Shown here piece by piece: positions 8,457-16,770 of a DNA stretch of 56,033 nt. The position numbers and the translations under genes are program-made. The stretch's first letter is position 1. The number at the start of each line of letters is the position of its first letter. This DNA comes from Pseudomonadota bacterium. Its GTDB lineage: Bacteria; Bdellovibrionota; FAC87; UBA2466. Where the stretch lies: positions 1 through 56,033 of the forward strand of contig RFNO01000104.1 of the NCBI GenBank assembly GCA_009927165.1. The letters run 5' to 3'. The notes below the pieces were generated by a model. The model did not search any database. It was not told where the DNA came from and saw only the letters and a list, made by a program, of their open reading frames with translations.

Positions 8457-10181
8457 ATGACCGGAATGGGCAGGATGTTGGTCGTTCTTAGTCTTGTAAC
8501 CGCAGCGCAATTGGCTTTTGCTGCACAGGTTCAATTTTCAGGAACTCAGAGCAGAGCGGTAATCAGCTCGAACACAGTTCCTTCGCGAACCTCTGCGGTT
8601 CCCTCAGTTGAAATCAATCTCTCCATTGCGGCCATGGACATTGACCGCGAGACAAATGGCTTTGATAAATTGAGCGTAACTCGATTACACCCGTCTCAAG
8701 ATTGGGGAAACCCTGAGGTTTTGGTTACTGGCTCTTTGATTGCGGTCCCTCAAGGACACGAACCCGAGCTGGAAATCGTGAGTATTACCGAAAAACAACT
8801 CCAAAACGTAAGAGTTCGCCCTGCTCAACAAGAGTGGCGGTGTTCCGGGCCGAAAGGCACTTTTGCTTTTAACTCCGCTCTCTATGCAAGCCAATCCCTT
8901 TACCCCGCTCAACCCGTTAAATTGGAAGAAGTCGGCAGAATGGGGAATGTCCGGTTAGTCAGAGTCGCTCTCAATCCGATCCGCATGGAAATGGCTAACC
9001 AAACTTTATGGATTGCACCCGAAGTAAAAGTAAGAGTCAACTTCGTGCAAACAGACCGAAGTGCTACTGCGGTTACTGTACCCAAAGCCATTTTGGAGAC
9101 TATTCAAGCTAGCACTGCGAATGGAAAATCCTTAAATGCATGGCTCAGAGCAGATGCTCGAGCCGAGAGAATGGTTATTCTCACAGGTGATACCTATAAA
9201 AGTGCTTTGGAGCCTTACATTGCTTGGAAACAGCAAAAAGGAATTCAAGTTGACGTAGTGACGCTCACCCAAGGGGGCGGCGACAAAGAAAATCTTTTGA
9301 AATACGTACAATCAGCTTATGCCAGTGCAACGGTAAAACCCTCTTATTTCCTTTTTGTAGGAAACAAGACCACTATGCCCGCATTTAAAGAATCGACTGG
9401 TTCGGGTTCCGCTGCATCTGATTACCGTATGACCTTACTTGCTGGCGATGACAAAATTCCCGACGTTTTCTACGGGCGGTTCTTAGCCGACAATGAACAA
9501 GAGCTGAAAGCTCAAATCAACCGAACCATCGAATACGAAAGAACATCGGGCGGAGCTCCCTGGCTCAGCAAAGCAATGACCATTGCAAGTGACGAAGGAA
9601 GCAACCCGAGCGATGCAGAATATGCAGAACAAGTGGGCGAAGCTCTCCAAAAAGGAACTTACAAGCAAGTGGACCATTTCCTCCAGGGAAATATGTCGGC
9701 CACTGCTGAAAACATCATGGGTGCCCTCAATGATGGCAGAAGCTGGATTTCTTACTTCGGACATGGCAGTGGAACCAGTTGGGGGTCGACCAATGACAGT
9801 TTCTCTGTTTCCACAGTGGAAACACTTGAAAACACGGGAAAGCTTCCTGTCATCATCGATGTCGCTTGTTTAAACGCCAGCTGGATGAATATCTCCAAAT
9901 GCTTCGGTAAAGCTTGGGTCACACAAACCGCCAATAGCGGCCATGCTGGAGCAGTTGCTTATTACGGAGGTTCCGTAAGCATTAGCTGGCATCCTCCCGC
10001 CGTCATGAGCGTGGGTATTGCGAAACGTAGGTTTGAGAACTCTCTCACCTCTATGGGTTCAACGGTTTTGGCTGGTCAGCTCTACTTGATTGAACAAATG
10101 GGGGATTCTTCCGCTACGAATGATAATTTGAAATGGTATAACCTGTTTGGGGATCCTTCTCTGACAGTAAAGACTCAGTAA
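8457..10181 (+). CDS. Secreted gingipain-like cysteine peptidase (family C25)
   Basis: The 574-residue protein has a signal peptide ending near AFAAQ, a beta-rich pro or N-terminal region (about 25-230), and a C25 catalytic region from about residue 240 to the end. The catalytic pair is visible: H436 in SYFGHGSG and C471 in DVACLNASW. The end (NLFGDPSL) is also typical of C25 catalytic domains. Gingipains of Bacteroidetes carry a C-terminal type IX sorting domain; here the protein stops right after the catalytic domain, so export is probably Sec plus another route. AAGGAGG lies 6 bases before the ATG. Substrate specificity cannot be read from sequence. The gene stands alone and has its own terminator. 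Confidence 0.85.
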   Translation: MTGMGRMLVVLSLVTAAQLAFAAQVQFSGTQSRAVISSNTVPSRTSAVPSVEINLSIAAMDIDRETNGFDKLSVTRLHPSQDWGNPEVLVTGSLIAVPQGHEPELEIVSITEKQLQNVRVRPAQQEWRCSGPKGTFAFNSALYASQSLYPAQPVKLEEVGRMGNVRLVRVALNPIRMEMANQTLWIAPEVKVRVNFVQTDRSATAVTVPKAILETIQASTANGKSLNAWLRADARAERMVILTGDTYKSALEPYIAWKQQKGIQVDVVTLTQGGGDKENLLKYVQSAYASATVKPSYFLFVGNKTTMPAFKESTGSGSAASDYRMTLLAGDDKIPDVFYGRFLADNEQELKAQINRTIEYERTSGGAPWLSKAMTIASDEGSNPSDAEYAEQVGEALQKGTYKQVDHFLQGNMSATAENIMGALNDGRSWISYFGHGSGTSWGSTNDSFSVSTVETLENTGKLPVIIDVACLNASWMNISKCFGKAWVTQTANSGHAGAVAYYGGSVSISWHPPAVMSVGIAKRRFENSLTSMGSTVLAGQLYLIEQMGDSSATNDNLKWYNLFGDPSLTVKTQ

Positions 10182-10209
10182 ACCATTTCTGAAGCTACAC
10201 AATGAAGAT

Positions 10210-10236
10210 CCCGGAGCTTCGGCTTCGGGGTTTTTT
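10210..10236 (+). terminator. Intrinsic terminator
   Basis: An 8-bp stem (CCCGGAGC at 10210-10217, GCTTCGGG at 10222-10229, one G-U pair) closed by a TTCG tetraloop is followed by six T. It ends the C25 peptidase gene. Confidence 0.92.
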
Positions 10237-10244
10237 ATTTCTTA

Positions 10245-11006
10245 TTACTTTTTAGGATTTTTAGAAGAAAGGGATCGGGTAGAGGGGATTTTGACTCGGT
10301 AAATCGAAGGGCATTCTTTCCCAGTAATCCAAAGGCTGTTACCATCAAAAGCTATCCCGTCAATGACTGGACACTGATCGGCATCTGGTAATTGCCAAAT
10401 CTCATCTACTTTCCCGCTCTTAAGATTAATAGAAAAAATTTTTCCAGATTGGGTAGTATAACTCGACGTCCATAAACGACGACCGTCCCAAGCCAAGTCC
10501 TCCAAGTCTACGCCCTCGGTGGCCAAAGTTTTTTTGAGTTTTAGATTCCCGAGATCATAAAAATAAAGTTTATTACTGAAATTTCCCGTCACGATCAATT
10601 CACTTCCTACTTTCTCTATTCCCCATCCGTGAGCTTCAGAGAGTGACAATCCTTTTTCAAACTGAAAACCACTCTTCGTTAATTTGCCACGATAAAGACC
10701 ATTGTCAGAAAAGCTCAAATTCCAAAGAACCCCAGCAATCCATTTAATGCTTTCACTATAATCACTAGCGGGCGAGTAACGTTGAACTATTGTTCCATCT
10801 TGAGGATCAATTTTTAAAATCTGCTGCGGTAAGGCATTCCAGAGAAACCCCTCGTAAAAATCCAACCCCTCTGAATAACCACTGTGCGGAATTTTTCCTA
10901 AGAGCTCTAGCGTATTCCCTAAGGATACCACTGAAGCAGTTGAGATGAGTAGGCCAGTGACCAGTACAGCCCTCTTACGGCACTCTCGCCAGACTGAATT
11001 TGTCAC
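10245..11006 (-). CDS. Secreted glutaminyl-peptide cyclotransferase-like beta-propeller protein
   Basis: The protein resembles the plant/bacterial-type glutaminyl cyclase family, a five-bladed propeller that forms N-terminal pyroglutamate. Family-like landmarks in order are SEGLDFYEGFLW, GWGIEKVGSELIVT followed by KLYFYD, LEDLAWDGRRLW, and near the end DGIAFDGNSLWITGK. A signal peptide (RKRAVLVTGLLISTASVVSL) precedes them. I place the start at GTG 11006, after GAAAGGGTGATATT, because it puts the signal peptide at the N-terminus. In-frame alternatives are ATG 11060, ATG 11087 and TTG 11117, which would add up to 37 residues. The similarity is moderate, so another propeller function is possible. 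It converges on the C25 peptidase gene. Confidence 0.6.
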   Translation of the reverse strand: MTNSVWRECRKRAVLVTGLLISTASVVSLGNTLELLGKIPHSGYSEGLDFYEGFLWNALPQQILKIDPQDGTIVQRYSPASDYSESIKWIAGVLWNLSFSDNGLYRGKLTKSGFQFEKGLSLSEAHGWGIEKVGSELIVTGNFSNKLYFYDLGNLKLKKTLATEGVDLEDLAWDGRRLWTSSYTTQSGKIFSINLKSGKVDEIWQLPDADQCPVIDGIAFDGNSLWITGKECPSIYRVKIPSTRSLSSKNPKK

Positions 11007-11305
11007 AATATCACCCTTTCCCAATCCCTTTTTGTATTTCCTGAATGATTCCCAAACCATCTTCTCATGTCTCTGGAAGGAATCCATGGCACAGTGCTTG
11101 CTCCTCTCCCTCAACAAATCGGTTCGTTAGTGGAATAGAACCCTAAGAAAGTCTAAAAAGTGGAGAGGTACGTTAGCGAATTTGAAACAGTCTTATCATA
11201 GACCCTTTATACAGGGTCGCATAAACAGAGCCTTTTCGGCGGTCCCAACCCTGGTACCCTATTACCCTGAACGAAAAGCTTTCCTAACCGTCGTCGTTCG
11301 CTCTG

Positions 11306-11347
11306 GGATTGAGGGAGGCGATTCCTCTTAATCGCTTTCCTCAATCC
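11306..11347. repeat. Long imperfect inverted repeat (hairpin) after the Flp-like gene
   Basis: The 18-base arms 11306-11323 and 11330-11347 pair with only two adjacent mismatched positions and one more, around a 6-base loop (CCTCTT). The hairpin starts 4 bases beyond the stop of the leftward gene ending at 11352. There is no T tract on the minus-strand side, so it is not a standard terminator. It could protect the mRNA 3' end or be a mobile repeat unit. Confidence 0.7.
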
Positions 11348-11351
11348 AATT

Positions 11352-12203
11352 TTAATTGCTGCTTCGACGAGTATTTCCAAGCAGAATAAGAAAAAGCAGT
11401 GCAATAATTAGGACGGCAATCACGATTTTAATCAAAAACCACCAATCAAAGGCTTTTTGCCGACGTCTCTCTTCGTCTTCAAGTTCCGCAGCTACCATTG
11501 ACCGGCTCTTCTTATTGACCGAAGTCGCTCCTCCATCTTTCTTTGCATCGGCGCCTTTTCTATCGCCCATGAGACTTCCTGAGGATCCATAATCATCGCC
11601 CGAATTGCGATTGGTTCTAGTACCAGAGCTTTCTCCTCCTCCGCGATTTCTTTCCTCTTCATCTTTGGATTCGCCCTTTCCGCTTCCTCCACTTCGGCCT
11701 GAATTAGCGCCCGAAGAAAAGAAGTCATCTCCTCCTGAAAAGCCCTGACTCCCCGACCCTGCAGCAGCACCCGAGTTAAGATTTCCGGGCCCATTTACAT
11801 TACCGGCATTTAAAGTTCCGGGTTCTTTCAGCTCTCCAACTTCTTTCAAATCTCCTGTTTTTAAGTCCCCCGGTGAACTGAGGCCAGACGGACCGCTGAG
11901 TTCAGCGCCGGGAGGCAAATCACCCGCTTCTTTCAGATCCCCCACTTGCGGCTTTGCCGAGCGTTCTCGACTGAACCATGCCACAGGAACTGGGGGCTTT
12001 CGCCGGTTTTTTGGAGTCTGTCCAATGAACTCTACTAATTTAGTTTTATTGTTAGCTAACGTTGCGAGGAAAGGACCTCCAAAATAATTCATGAAAACCG
12101 GAACAATAATTCCTACAATAGCAACGGTAATCATTAAATAATCGACTAGCGTGCTTCCCCGTCGATTTTTTAACCGGCTTCTATTTTGCGAGCCCCTGAC
12201 CAT
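11352..12203 (-). CDS. Flp-prepilin-like protein with long disordered middle and C-terminal membrane segment
   Basis: The N-terminus of this 283-residue protein (RRG, then STLVDYLMITVAIVGII) resembles a type IVb/Flp prepilin. Cleavage would follow G16, with D at +5 and Y at +6 where Flp pilins have E-Y. Residues about 85-145 contain loose repeats built on GDLKE, GELKE and GNLNSG. A Gly/Ser/Asp/Arg-rich disordered stretch follows (145-235). A charged segment (EDEERRRQKAFDWW) precedes a strong C-terminal transmembrane helix (about 258-276). Known Flp pilins are about 60 residues, so this layout is unusual. The start has GAGG 5 bases upstream. The gene lies 22 bases after mpl and is probably co-transcribed. 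Function unknown. Confidence 0.65.
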   Translation of the reverse strand: MVRGSQNRSRLKNRRGSTLVDYLMITVAIVGIIVPVFMNYFGGPFLATLANNKTKLVEFIGQTPKNRRKPPVPVAWFSRERSAKPQVGDLKEAGDLPPGAELSGPSGLSSPGDLKTGDLKEVGELKEPGTLNAGNVNGPGNLNSGAAAGSGSQGFSGGDDFFSSGANSGRSGGSGKGESKDEEERNRGGGESSGTRTNRNSGDDYGSSGSLMGDRKGADAKKDGGATSVNKKSRSMVAAELEDEERRRQKAFDWWFLIKIVIAVLIIALLFLILLGNTRRSSN

Positions 12204-12224
12204 CAGGACCTCATGGACTGGAGT

Positions 12225-13628
12225 TTAAGAAAATGAGTCAAGAATCTTTTTCTGTATTTTATCAAATTCTCCATTAGACATCACTAAGACAACATCGCCA
12301 GGACGAACTTCTTTTTGCAGTACAGCCAAGATGCTGTCGGCATTGGGAAATTCACGCGCAGACTTCCCCATTTTTACGAGTTCGGAAGTGAGATCGGTTG
12401 TGGAAAGTCTCTCTCCCTGCGCAAGATCCGTTGCTTTAAAAGGCGAACACAAAAGCACTTCGTCCGCTCTGTCAAAACTTTTTACATAAGCATCCTGGTG
12501 AACATTTCTTCTGGCAGTTGCAGATCTCGGCTCAAAAACAGCCCAAATTTTTTGAGATCCAAAACGTCCCCGGACTGCTCCAATGGTGGCCGATACTTCA
12601 GTAGGATGGTGAGCAAAATCGTCAATGAGAGTGATGGGAGCCGTCGACAAAACTTCTTGTCTTCTTTTTGCTCCATGAAACTTTTCTACAATGGGTCTTA
12701 TTTTTTCTATTGAAATCCCCAAATTTACTGCTGAGACAATCCCAGAAAGAATATTCATGAGGTTGTGGTGTCCAAAGAGTGATGTTTTAAACTGTCCGAC
12801 ACTTCTCCCTTTATAAATCACTTCAAAACTAAATCCCGCAGAAGTTTCAACCACATTAGCTAATCGCCACATGGCCCCTTCACTGGTTCCGAATGTTTGC
12901 ACTGGACAGAGTGCTTTTTGGGCGACTTCCATTGCATGCTGATCGTGATAGTTAACAACCAACACCCCGTCACCAGGCAGCAAACCCGCAAATTTTTCAA
13001 AACTTTCTTTCACGTGAGCGAGATCTCGATAAATATCCGCGTGATCAAACTCAATATTCGCAATGATGCCAATAGAAGGATTGTAGTGAAGAAATTTTGG
13101 GCCTTTATCGAAAAAAGCAGAATCGTATTCGTCCCCTTCTCCAACAACTATTTTACCCTCGGAAATAAAACTACCAGTAGGCAGATCAGCTGGAACTCCA
13201 CCAATTAAATAACTCGGATCCTGGCCGAGTTCCCTCATCAAAAAAGAAATCCAAGTAGTCGTGGTCGTCTTTCCATGGGTCCCCGTACAGACGATAGATA
13301 TCTTATCCTGAATCACAAAACGTCGAACTGCCTCTGGAAAAGAACAAAATTTAACACCAGATTGAATCCAAGCCTGCGCTTCAGGATTCTCCTTCCGGAT
13401 AACATTACCGATAATCACCCAATCAGGCTGGACTTTGGCAAGGTGATCAGGGGTATATCCCTCAAACAGCTTGATGTTTGCCCGGCTAAGAACAGACTTC
13501 ATGGGATCATAGAGCTTCCCATCACTGCCAGTAATCTCGTGACCGAATTCTGATAGTGAAACAGCAAGACTCCCCATTCCTACCCCGCCGATTCCCACCA
13601 AATGGATTTTAAGTTTGTGGTCCTTCAT
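12225..13628 (-). CDS. mpl: Mpl, UDP-MurNAc:L-Ala-gamma-D-Glu-meso-Dap ligase
   Basis: Cytoplasmic Mur-ligase-family enzyme that reattaches recycled murein tripeptide to UDP-MurNAc. The 467-residue protein has the N-terminal nucleotide-binding loop HLVGIGGVGMG, the ATP P-loop GTHGKTTT (about 116-123), and the C-terminal DDFAHHPTEV and FEPRSATARR segments. These last segments distinguish Mpl from MurC. ATG 13628 begins 2 bases after the upstream stop with TTGGAG in front; the in-frame TTG at 13643 is less likely. Its presence implies meso-Dap peptidoglycan and a recycling pathway. Confidence 0.92.
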   Translation of the reverse strand: MKDHKLKIHLVGIGGVGMGSLAVSLSEFGHEITGSDGKLYDPMKSVLSRANIKLFEGYTPDHLAKVQPDWVIIGNVIRKENPEAQAWIQSGVKFCSFPEAVRRFVIQDKISIVCTGTHGKTTTTTWISFLMRELGQDPSYLIGGVPADLPTGSFISEGKIVVGEGDEYDSAFFDKGPKFLHYNPSIGIIANIEFDHADIYRDLAHVKESFEKFAGLLPGDGVLVVNYHDQHAMEVAQKALCPVQTFGTSEGAMWRLANVVETSAGFSFEVIYKGRSVGQFKTSLFGHHNLMNILSGIVSAVNLGISIEKIRPIVEKFHGAKRRQEVLSTAPITLIDDFAHHPTEVSATIGAVRGRFGSQKIWAVFEPRSATARRNVHQDAYVKSFDRADEVLLCSPFKATDLAQGERLSTTDLTSELVKMGKSAREFPNADSILAVLQKEVRPGDVVLVMSNGEFDKIQKKILDSFS

Positions 13629-13630
13629 GC

Positions 13631-14677
13631 TCAATTTCTCCAAAATTCAAATACCTCATCGTGGATCCTGGGACGTAGTCTTCGAATTCTTTCATCAATG
13701 CGACTCGGATGAACACGGTTCGTTAAAAAAATGCAAAATGCCCGCGCCTCCGGATCAATCCAAAGTGAAGTGCCGGTGTATCCGAGGTGACCAAAACTCT
13801 GCTGTGAAAACAAAGAACCTGCTGATGACCCCTGGAACGAACGGGTATCCCAACCTAAAGCCCAAGAGCTGTCGTTAATAAATTGAGTTCGGCGAGTAAA
13901 TAATTGCGCGGTTTTTTTAGATAGCCAACTGGACTGTCCCCACCACGCTTTAAGCCACTCCCGACAGAATCCCCGGAGTGTTTCAGCCGACGAGAAGAGG
14001 CCTGCATGCGGAGCAATCCCCCCCAAACTGTCGGCATTTTCATCAAATACTCGACCCTGCATCAGCTCGTTGCGTAAGACACTCCATTCTGTAGCGACTG
14101 TTTTTTGCTCTCCAACTGGGCCAAACTGAATCCCATCAAGTGAAAGAGGCATTTTCACTTCTTTTTGAAAAACTTCCTCAAGAGGACCTGCGACACTCTC
14201 AATAACGGTTCCCAGCAGAAGAAAGCCCACATCACTATATTTGGTTTTGATTCTGGGCGCAGAAACGATAAATTTCTCTGGATGTTTTAATAGCATCTCT
14301 TTCCAACTTTTACTTTCGTAAAACGGAAACCAATCCAAGAGGCCAGAAGAATGATTCAATAAGTCTGACATCATCAGTGAACCAAAGGGCGTATTTTTCC
14401 ATTCGCTGCTTAATTCACCCAATTTCTGGTCTAACTTGAATTTATTTTGATCAAAGAGACGTGCCAGTAGGCTCACTGTGCAAATAACTTTTGTCAGACT
14501 GGCTAGATCGAAAAGGAAGTGTGCATCGATAGCTTGCTGGGACTTCCAGTAAGAGGATTTGCCTCGAGCTAGTGACAGAGATTTGCCAGGGCACTCAGAT
14601 ACTAATTGATAGGCGGAAAACTGAAATTCTAGTCGCGCCTGTTCAAGAATCTTTTCTATCGTCGATGGATTTGCCAA
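13631..14677 (-). CDS. Serine hydrolase of the class C beta-lactamase / esterase family
   Basis: The 348-residue protein shows the three active-site boxes of the beta-lactamase family. These are S60-LTK63 in DLASLTK, Y147-SD where penicillin-binding proteins have YxN, and HLGYTGTS near residue 290 in place of KTG. No signal peptide is seen, so it is probably cytoplasmic. It lies directly before mpl with 2 bases between them. I infer a role on peptidoglycan fragments, for example trimming or de-esterifying muropeptides before Mpl uses them. It could equally be an unrelated esterase. The TTG start at 14677 overlaps the upstream gene by 35 bases and lacks a strong ribosome site, so the start is uncertain. 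Confidence 0.8.
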   Translation of the reverse strand: MANPSTIEKILEQARLEFQFSAYQLVSECPGKSLSLARGKSSYWKSQQAIDAHFLFDLASLTKVICTVSLLARLFDQNKFKLDQKLGELSSEWKNTPFGSLMMSDLLNHSSGLLDWFPFYESKSWKEMLLKHPEKFIVSAPRIKTKYSDVGFLLLGTVIESVAGPLEEVFQKEVKMPLSLDGIQFGPVGEQKTVATEWSVLRNELMQGRVFDENADSLGGIAPHAGLFSSAETLRGFCREWLKAWWGQSSWLSKKTAQLFTRRTQFINDSSWALGWDTRSFQGSSAGSLFSQQSFGHLGYTGTSLWIDPEARAFCIFLTNRVHPSRIDERIRRLRPRIHDEVFEFWRN

Positions 14678-15836
14678 GGTTTCGGGTCACCGCTGTAGGA
14701 CTTAAGACAGTCTCAAGTCCTCTTTTTTGATTGATTTCAATGATTCGATAGCTCGTTAAATTATTATAATTCGATAAACAATAGAACCACCCATCCAAAC
14801 TTCCTGCTGCCGATGCTAAAGTGCCAGCTCCAAGAGCTCCTTGAAAAGCTGTCTTTCCATTTTTAGGATTCAAAACAACAAAAGGATCAGACGAAGTGGT
14901 CACTACCAAATGTTCGCCCACTCTCGCAGGACTTAGGCCCACGCCTGCAATGGCATCTGATTTCCAAAGCACAGCACTGGTTTGGCGATCAAGCGCGTAA
15001 ATGATTCCATCTAATCCCGCTAAATAGAGTCGATTGTCTTCAATCAATGGGCTCGAATAGGAACCAGCAGGAAAAGTCCACTGGATATTGCCGGTCTCGT
15101 TATCCAAACTGTAAACTTTTCCATCGAAAGAAGCAGCTACCACTCCTTGGGCATCTGCATAAGGAGTTGTGTCGACATCGTAAAATCGATCTCTACTTTT
15201 CAAACGCTTAATCCAAATCTGTTTTCCATCTTGAAGCGACAATGCAATAAGATTTCCATCAGAAAATCCCATGAAGACTTTGTCGCCCCAAACCGTCGGT
15301 GAAGCTGTCCCTCGCACGGTCATTTTCTCATCTCCACGATGAGCATAATGCCAAATCTCCGATCCACGAGCTTCACTCAGGGCATAGATTTCATCGTTGC
15401 TTGTGGCTACGAACACTTTGTCCCTATAAACAGTAGGAGGAGAAAGCCACTCAGATTGAATTTTTAAGCGCCAACTCTCAGAACCATCTCTTGAGTTTAG
15501 GGCGTACAAATTGCCTTTAATATCTCCAACAAACACTTTAGAACGTCCATAGGCGAGTGCCCCATCCACTCCTGCTTCTAGTTTTTTTTGCCAAAGAAGA
15601 TAACCGTGAATCCGATGGTAAGCGTAAACATTACCCGCAATATCAGCTGTAAAAAGTAAGTCCCCTACAATCACAGGTCGAGTGCTTTGCTGAGGAGTAT
15701 CAAAACTGATCTTAATATGGGGAGTGATGACCCAATCTGAAACCAATTGAGACTGAGCTATAGACAAATTGCCCAAGCACCATCCGGCTAACGCAATTAA
15801 TGGGGTTAACTTAACCATATTCTTTAGCGGTCTCAT
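14643..15836 (-). CDS. BamB-like PQQ-repeat beta-propeller envelope protein
   Basis: The protein has a signal peptide (about residues 1-27, ending SIAQS) and then repeated beta-propeller blades with the pattern GxVYAYxxxxGxxLW: GNVYAYHRIHGYLLW, GNLYALNSRDGSESW, GKVYSLDNETGNIQW and GIIYALDRQTSAVLW. BamB is the propeller lipoprotein of the outer-membrane assembly machine. Here the expected lipobox is not clean (LAGWC), so periplasmic location is firmer than lipidation. The gene follows a yfgM-like gene with a TAATG overlap, the same order as yfgM-bamB in E. coli, which supports the BamB-like assignment. It is 397 residues, close to BamB length. Confidence 0.82.
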   Translation of the reverse strand: MRPLKNMVKLTPLIALAGWCLGNLSIAQSQLVSDWVITPHIKISFDTPQQSTRPVIVGDLLFTADIAGNVYAYHRIHGYLLWQKKLEAGVDGALAYGRSKVFVGDIKGNLYALNSRDGSESWRLKIQSEWLSPPTVYRDKVFVATSNDEIYALSEARGSEIWHYAHRGDEKMTVRGTASPTVWGDKVFMGFSDGNLIALSLQDGKQIWIKRLKSRDRFYDVDTTPYADAQGVVAASFDGKVYSLDNETGNIQWTFPAGSYSSPLIEDNRLYLAGLDGIIYALDRQTSAVLWKSDAIAGVGLSPARVGEHLVVTTSSDPFVVLNPKNGKTAFQGALGAGTLASAAGSLDGWFYCLSNYNNLTSYRIIEINQKRGLETVLSPTAVTRNLGKSIDDRKDS

Positions 15837-16555
15837 TAAGATTTCTTCACACTAAAAAGAGGACTTTTTAATCGACGAATGTGGTTCTTAGCTAACTTTC
15901 CATACTCAGTCGATGCAAATTCCGTTGCCGTTTTTTGGTAAACTTCGATCGCTTTGTCGGTGCTCCCTTTGGCCTCGTAAATTCGAGCTTCCCCTAAAAG
16001 GGCTAAGCCTTTGGCTTGAGCAGAAGTATTTTCTGCTAACTGATAGTCCGCTAAGCTTTGCTCCCACTTCGATTGAAGTTCCCAAGCATTCGCGCGGTTA
16101 ATCAATAAAAGCTGCTTTTCCAGCGGAACCAAGTGTTTGGATTGAAGGGCCTTAGAGTACCACTCTACCGCTGAATCTGAATCTTTACTTACTTTGGCCA
16201 AATCTTTTCCCACTTCTTTTTTGGAAGAGTCAAAATAATGGTCTCCGAGCTCTACTGCTGAGAGCATCCCAGCTCGACTAGAAGGCCACTGTTGGTGAAC
16301 TTTTTCTAATTTTTGCCACTTTTCTTCTTCTTTTACTTTCGTAGCGCCGTAATATTCGGTCCAAGCCTTCTGTTCTTTTGAATTATCCCACTGGTCATAC
16401 GCATAAAAAGCAACGACTACGACTCCTACTGCTATTAAGAGAGGAGTTAATCCCATTCGACTGCTTGATAACTTTCCTAAAAACTGGGTTCCTTTCTGAA
16501 CAAACTCATCGGGGGTTCTTAGGATTTTTCGATCGATTTTTGGCGGCTTACTCAC
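15836..16555 (-). CDS. YfgM-like membrane-anchored TPR protein
   Basis: The 239-residue protein has a cytoplasmic N-terminus, one transmembrane helix (about 36-52, LTPLLIAVGVVVVAFYAYDQW) and a periplasmic region of helical TPR-like repeats (AVEWYSKAL, SLADYQLAEN, AIEVYQKTA). This is the layout of YfgM, an ancillary SecYEG subunit that passes proteins to periplasmic chaperones. Synteny with the BamB-like gene supports the call. The start is GTG 16555 with GGAGAG 6 bases upstream. It heads a five-gene leftward run. Confidence 0.75.
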   Translation of the reverse strand: MSKPPKIDRKILRTPDEFVQKGTQFLGKLSSSRMGLTPLLIAVGVVVVAFYAYDQWDNSKEQKAWTEYYGATKVKEEEKWQKLEKVHQQWPSSRAGMLSAVELGDHYFDSSKKEVGKDLAKVSKDSDSAVEWYSKALQSKHLVPLEKQLLLINRANAWELQSKWEQSLADYQLAENTSAQAKGLALLGEARIYEAKGSTDKAIEVYQKTATEFASTEYGKLAKNHIRRLKSPLFSVKKS

Positions 16556-16613
16556 AAAGTCTCTCCGTGTGTGGGTTCATCCTTAAGACTGTTTATTTAC
16601 CAGAATCTTACTG

Positions 16614-16641
16614 ACGGTAACAAAAAGCCCTGGAATGTCAA
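16614..16641 (-). promoter_or_regulatory. Candidate promoter for the yfgM-bamB-mpl operon
   Basis: On the minus strand a perfect TTGACA (plus 16636-16641) is followed 16 bases later by TACCGT (plus 16614-16619). The -10 is weak, so the call rests on the consensus -35 and its position about 60 bases before the GTG start. Confidence 0.4.
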
Positions 16642-16703
16642 AGATTAACGCCCCCATGACTCGGTGCGTATTCTCAGCGAATACAGTGTCTAATTGTTCT
16701 CAA

Positions 16704-16732
16704 TCGACGCCTATTTTTAAAGGCCTTATAAT
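16704..16732 (+). promoter_or_regulatory. Promoter of the beta-barrel gene
   Basis: TCGACG (16704-16709) and a perfect TATAAT (16727-16732) are separated by 17 bases. The ATG follows 38 bases after the -10, with AAGGAAG as ribosome site. Confidence 0.6.
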
Positions 16733-16770
16733 AATGGATAGCCCCGCCAACTTAGGAACAAGGAAGATCC

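Noticed and set aside
11207-11404. 65-codon minus-strand frame downstream of the Flp-like gene
   Set aside because: It overlaps the end of the Flp-like gene and runs through the long hairpin; no coding features are seen.
14643-15836. BamB-like protein as a definite lipoprotein
   Set aside because: The only cysteine near the signal peptide is in LAGWC, which is not a proper lipobox; lipidation is left open.
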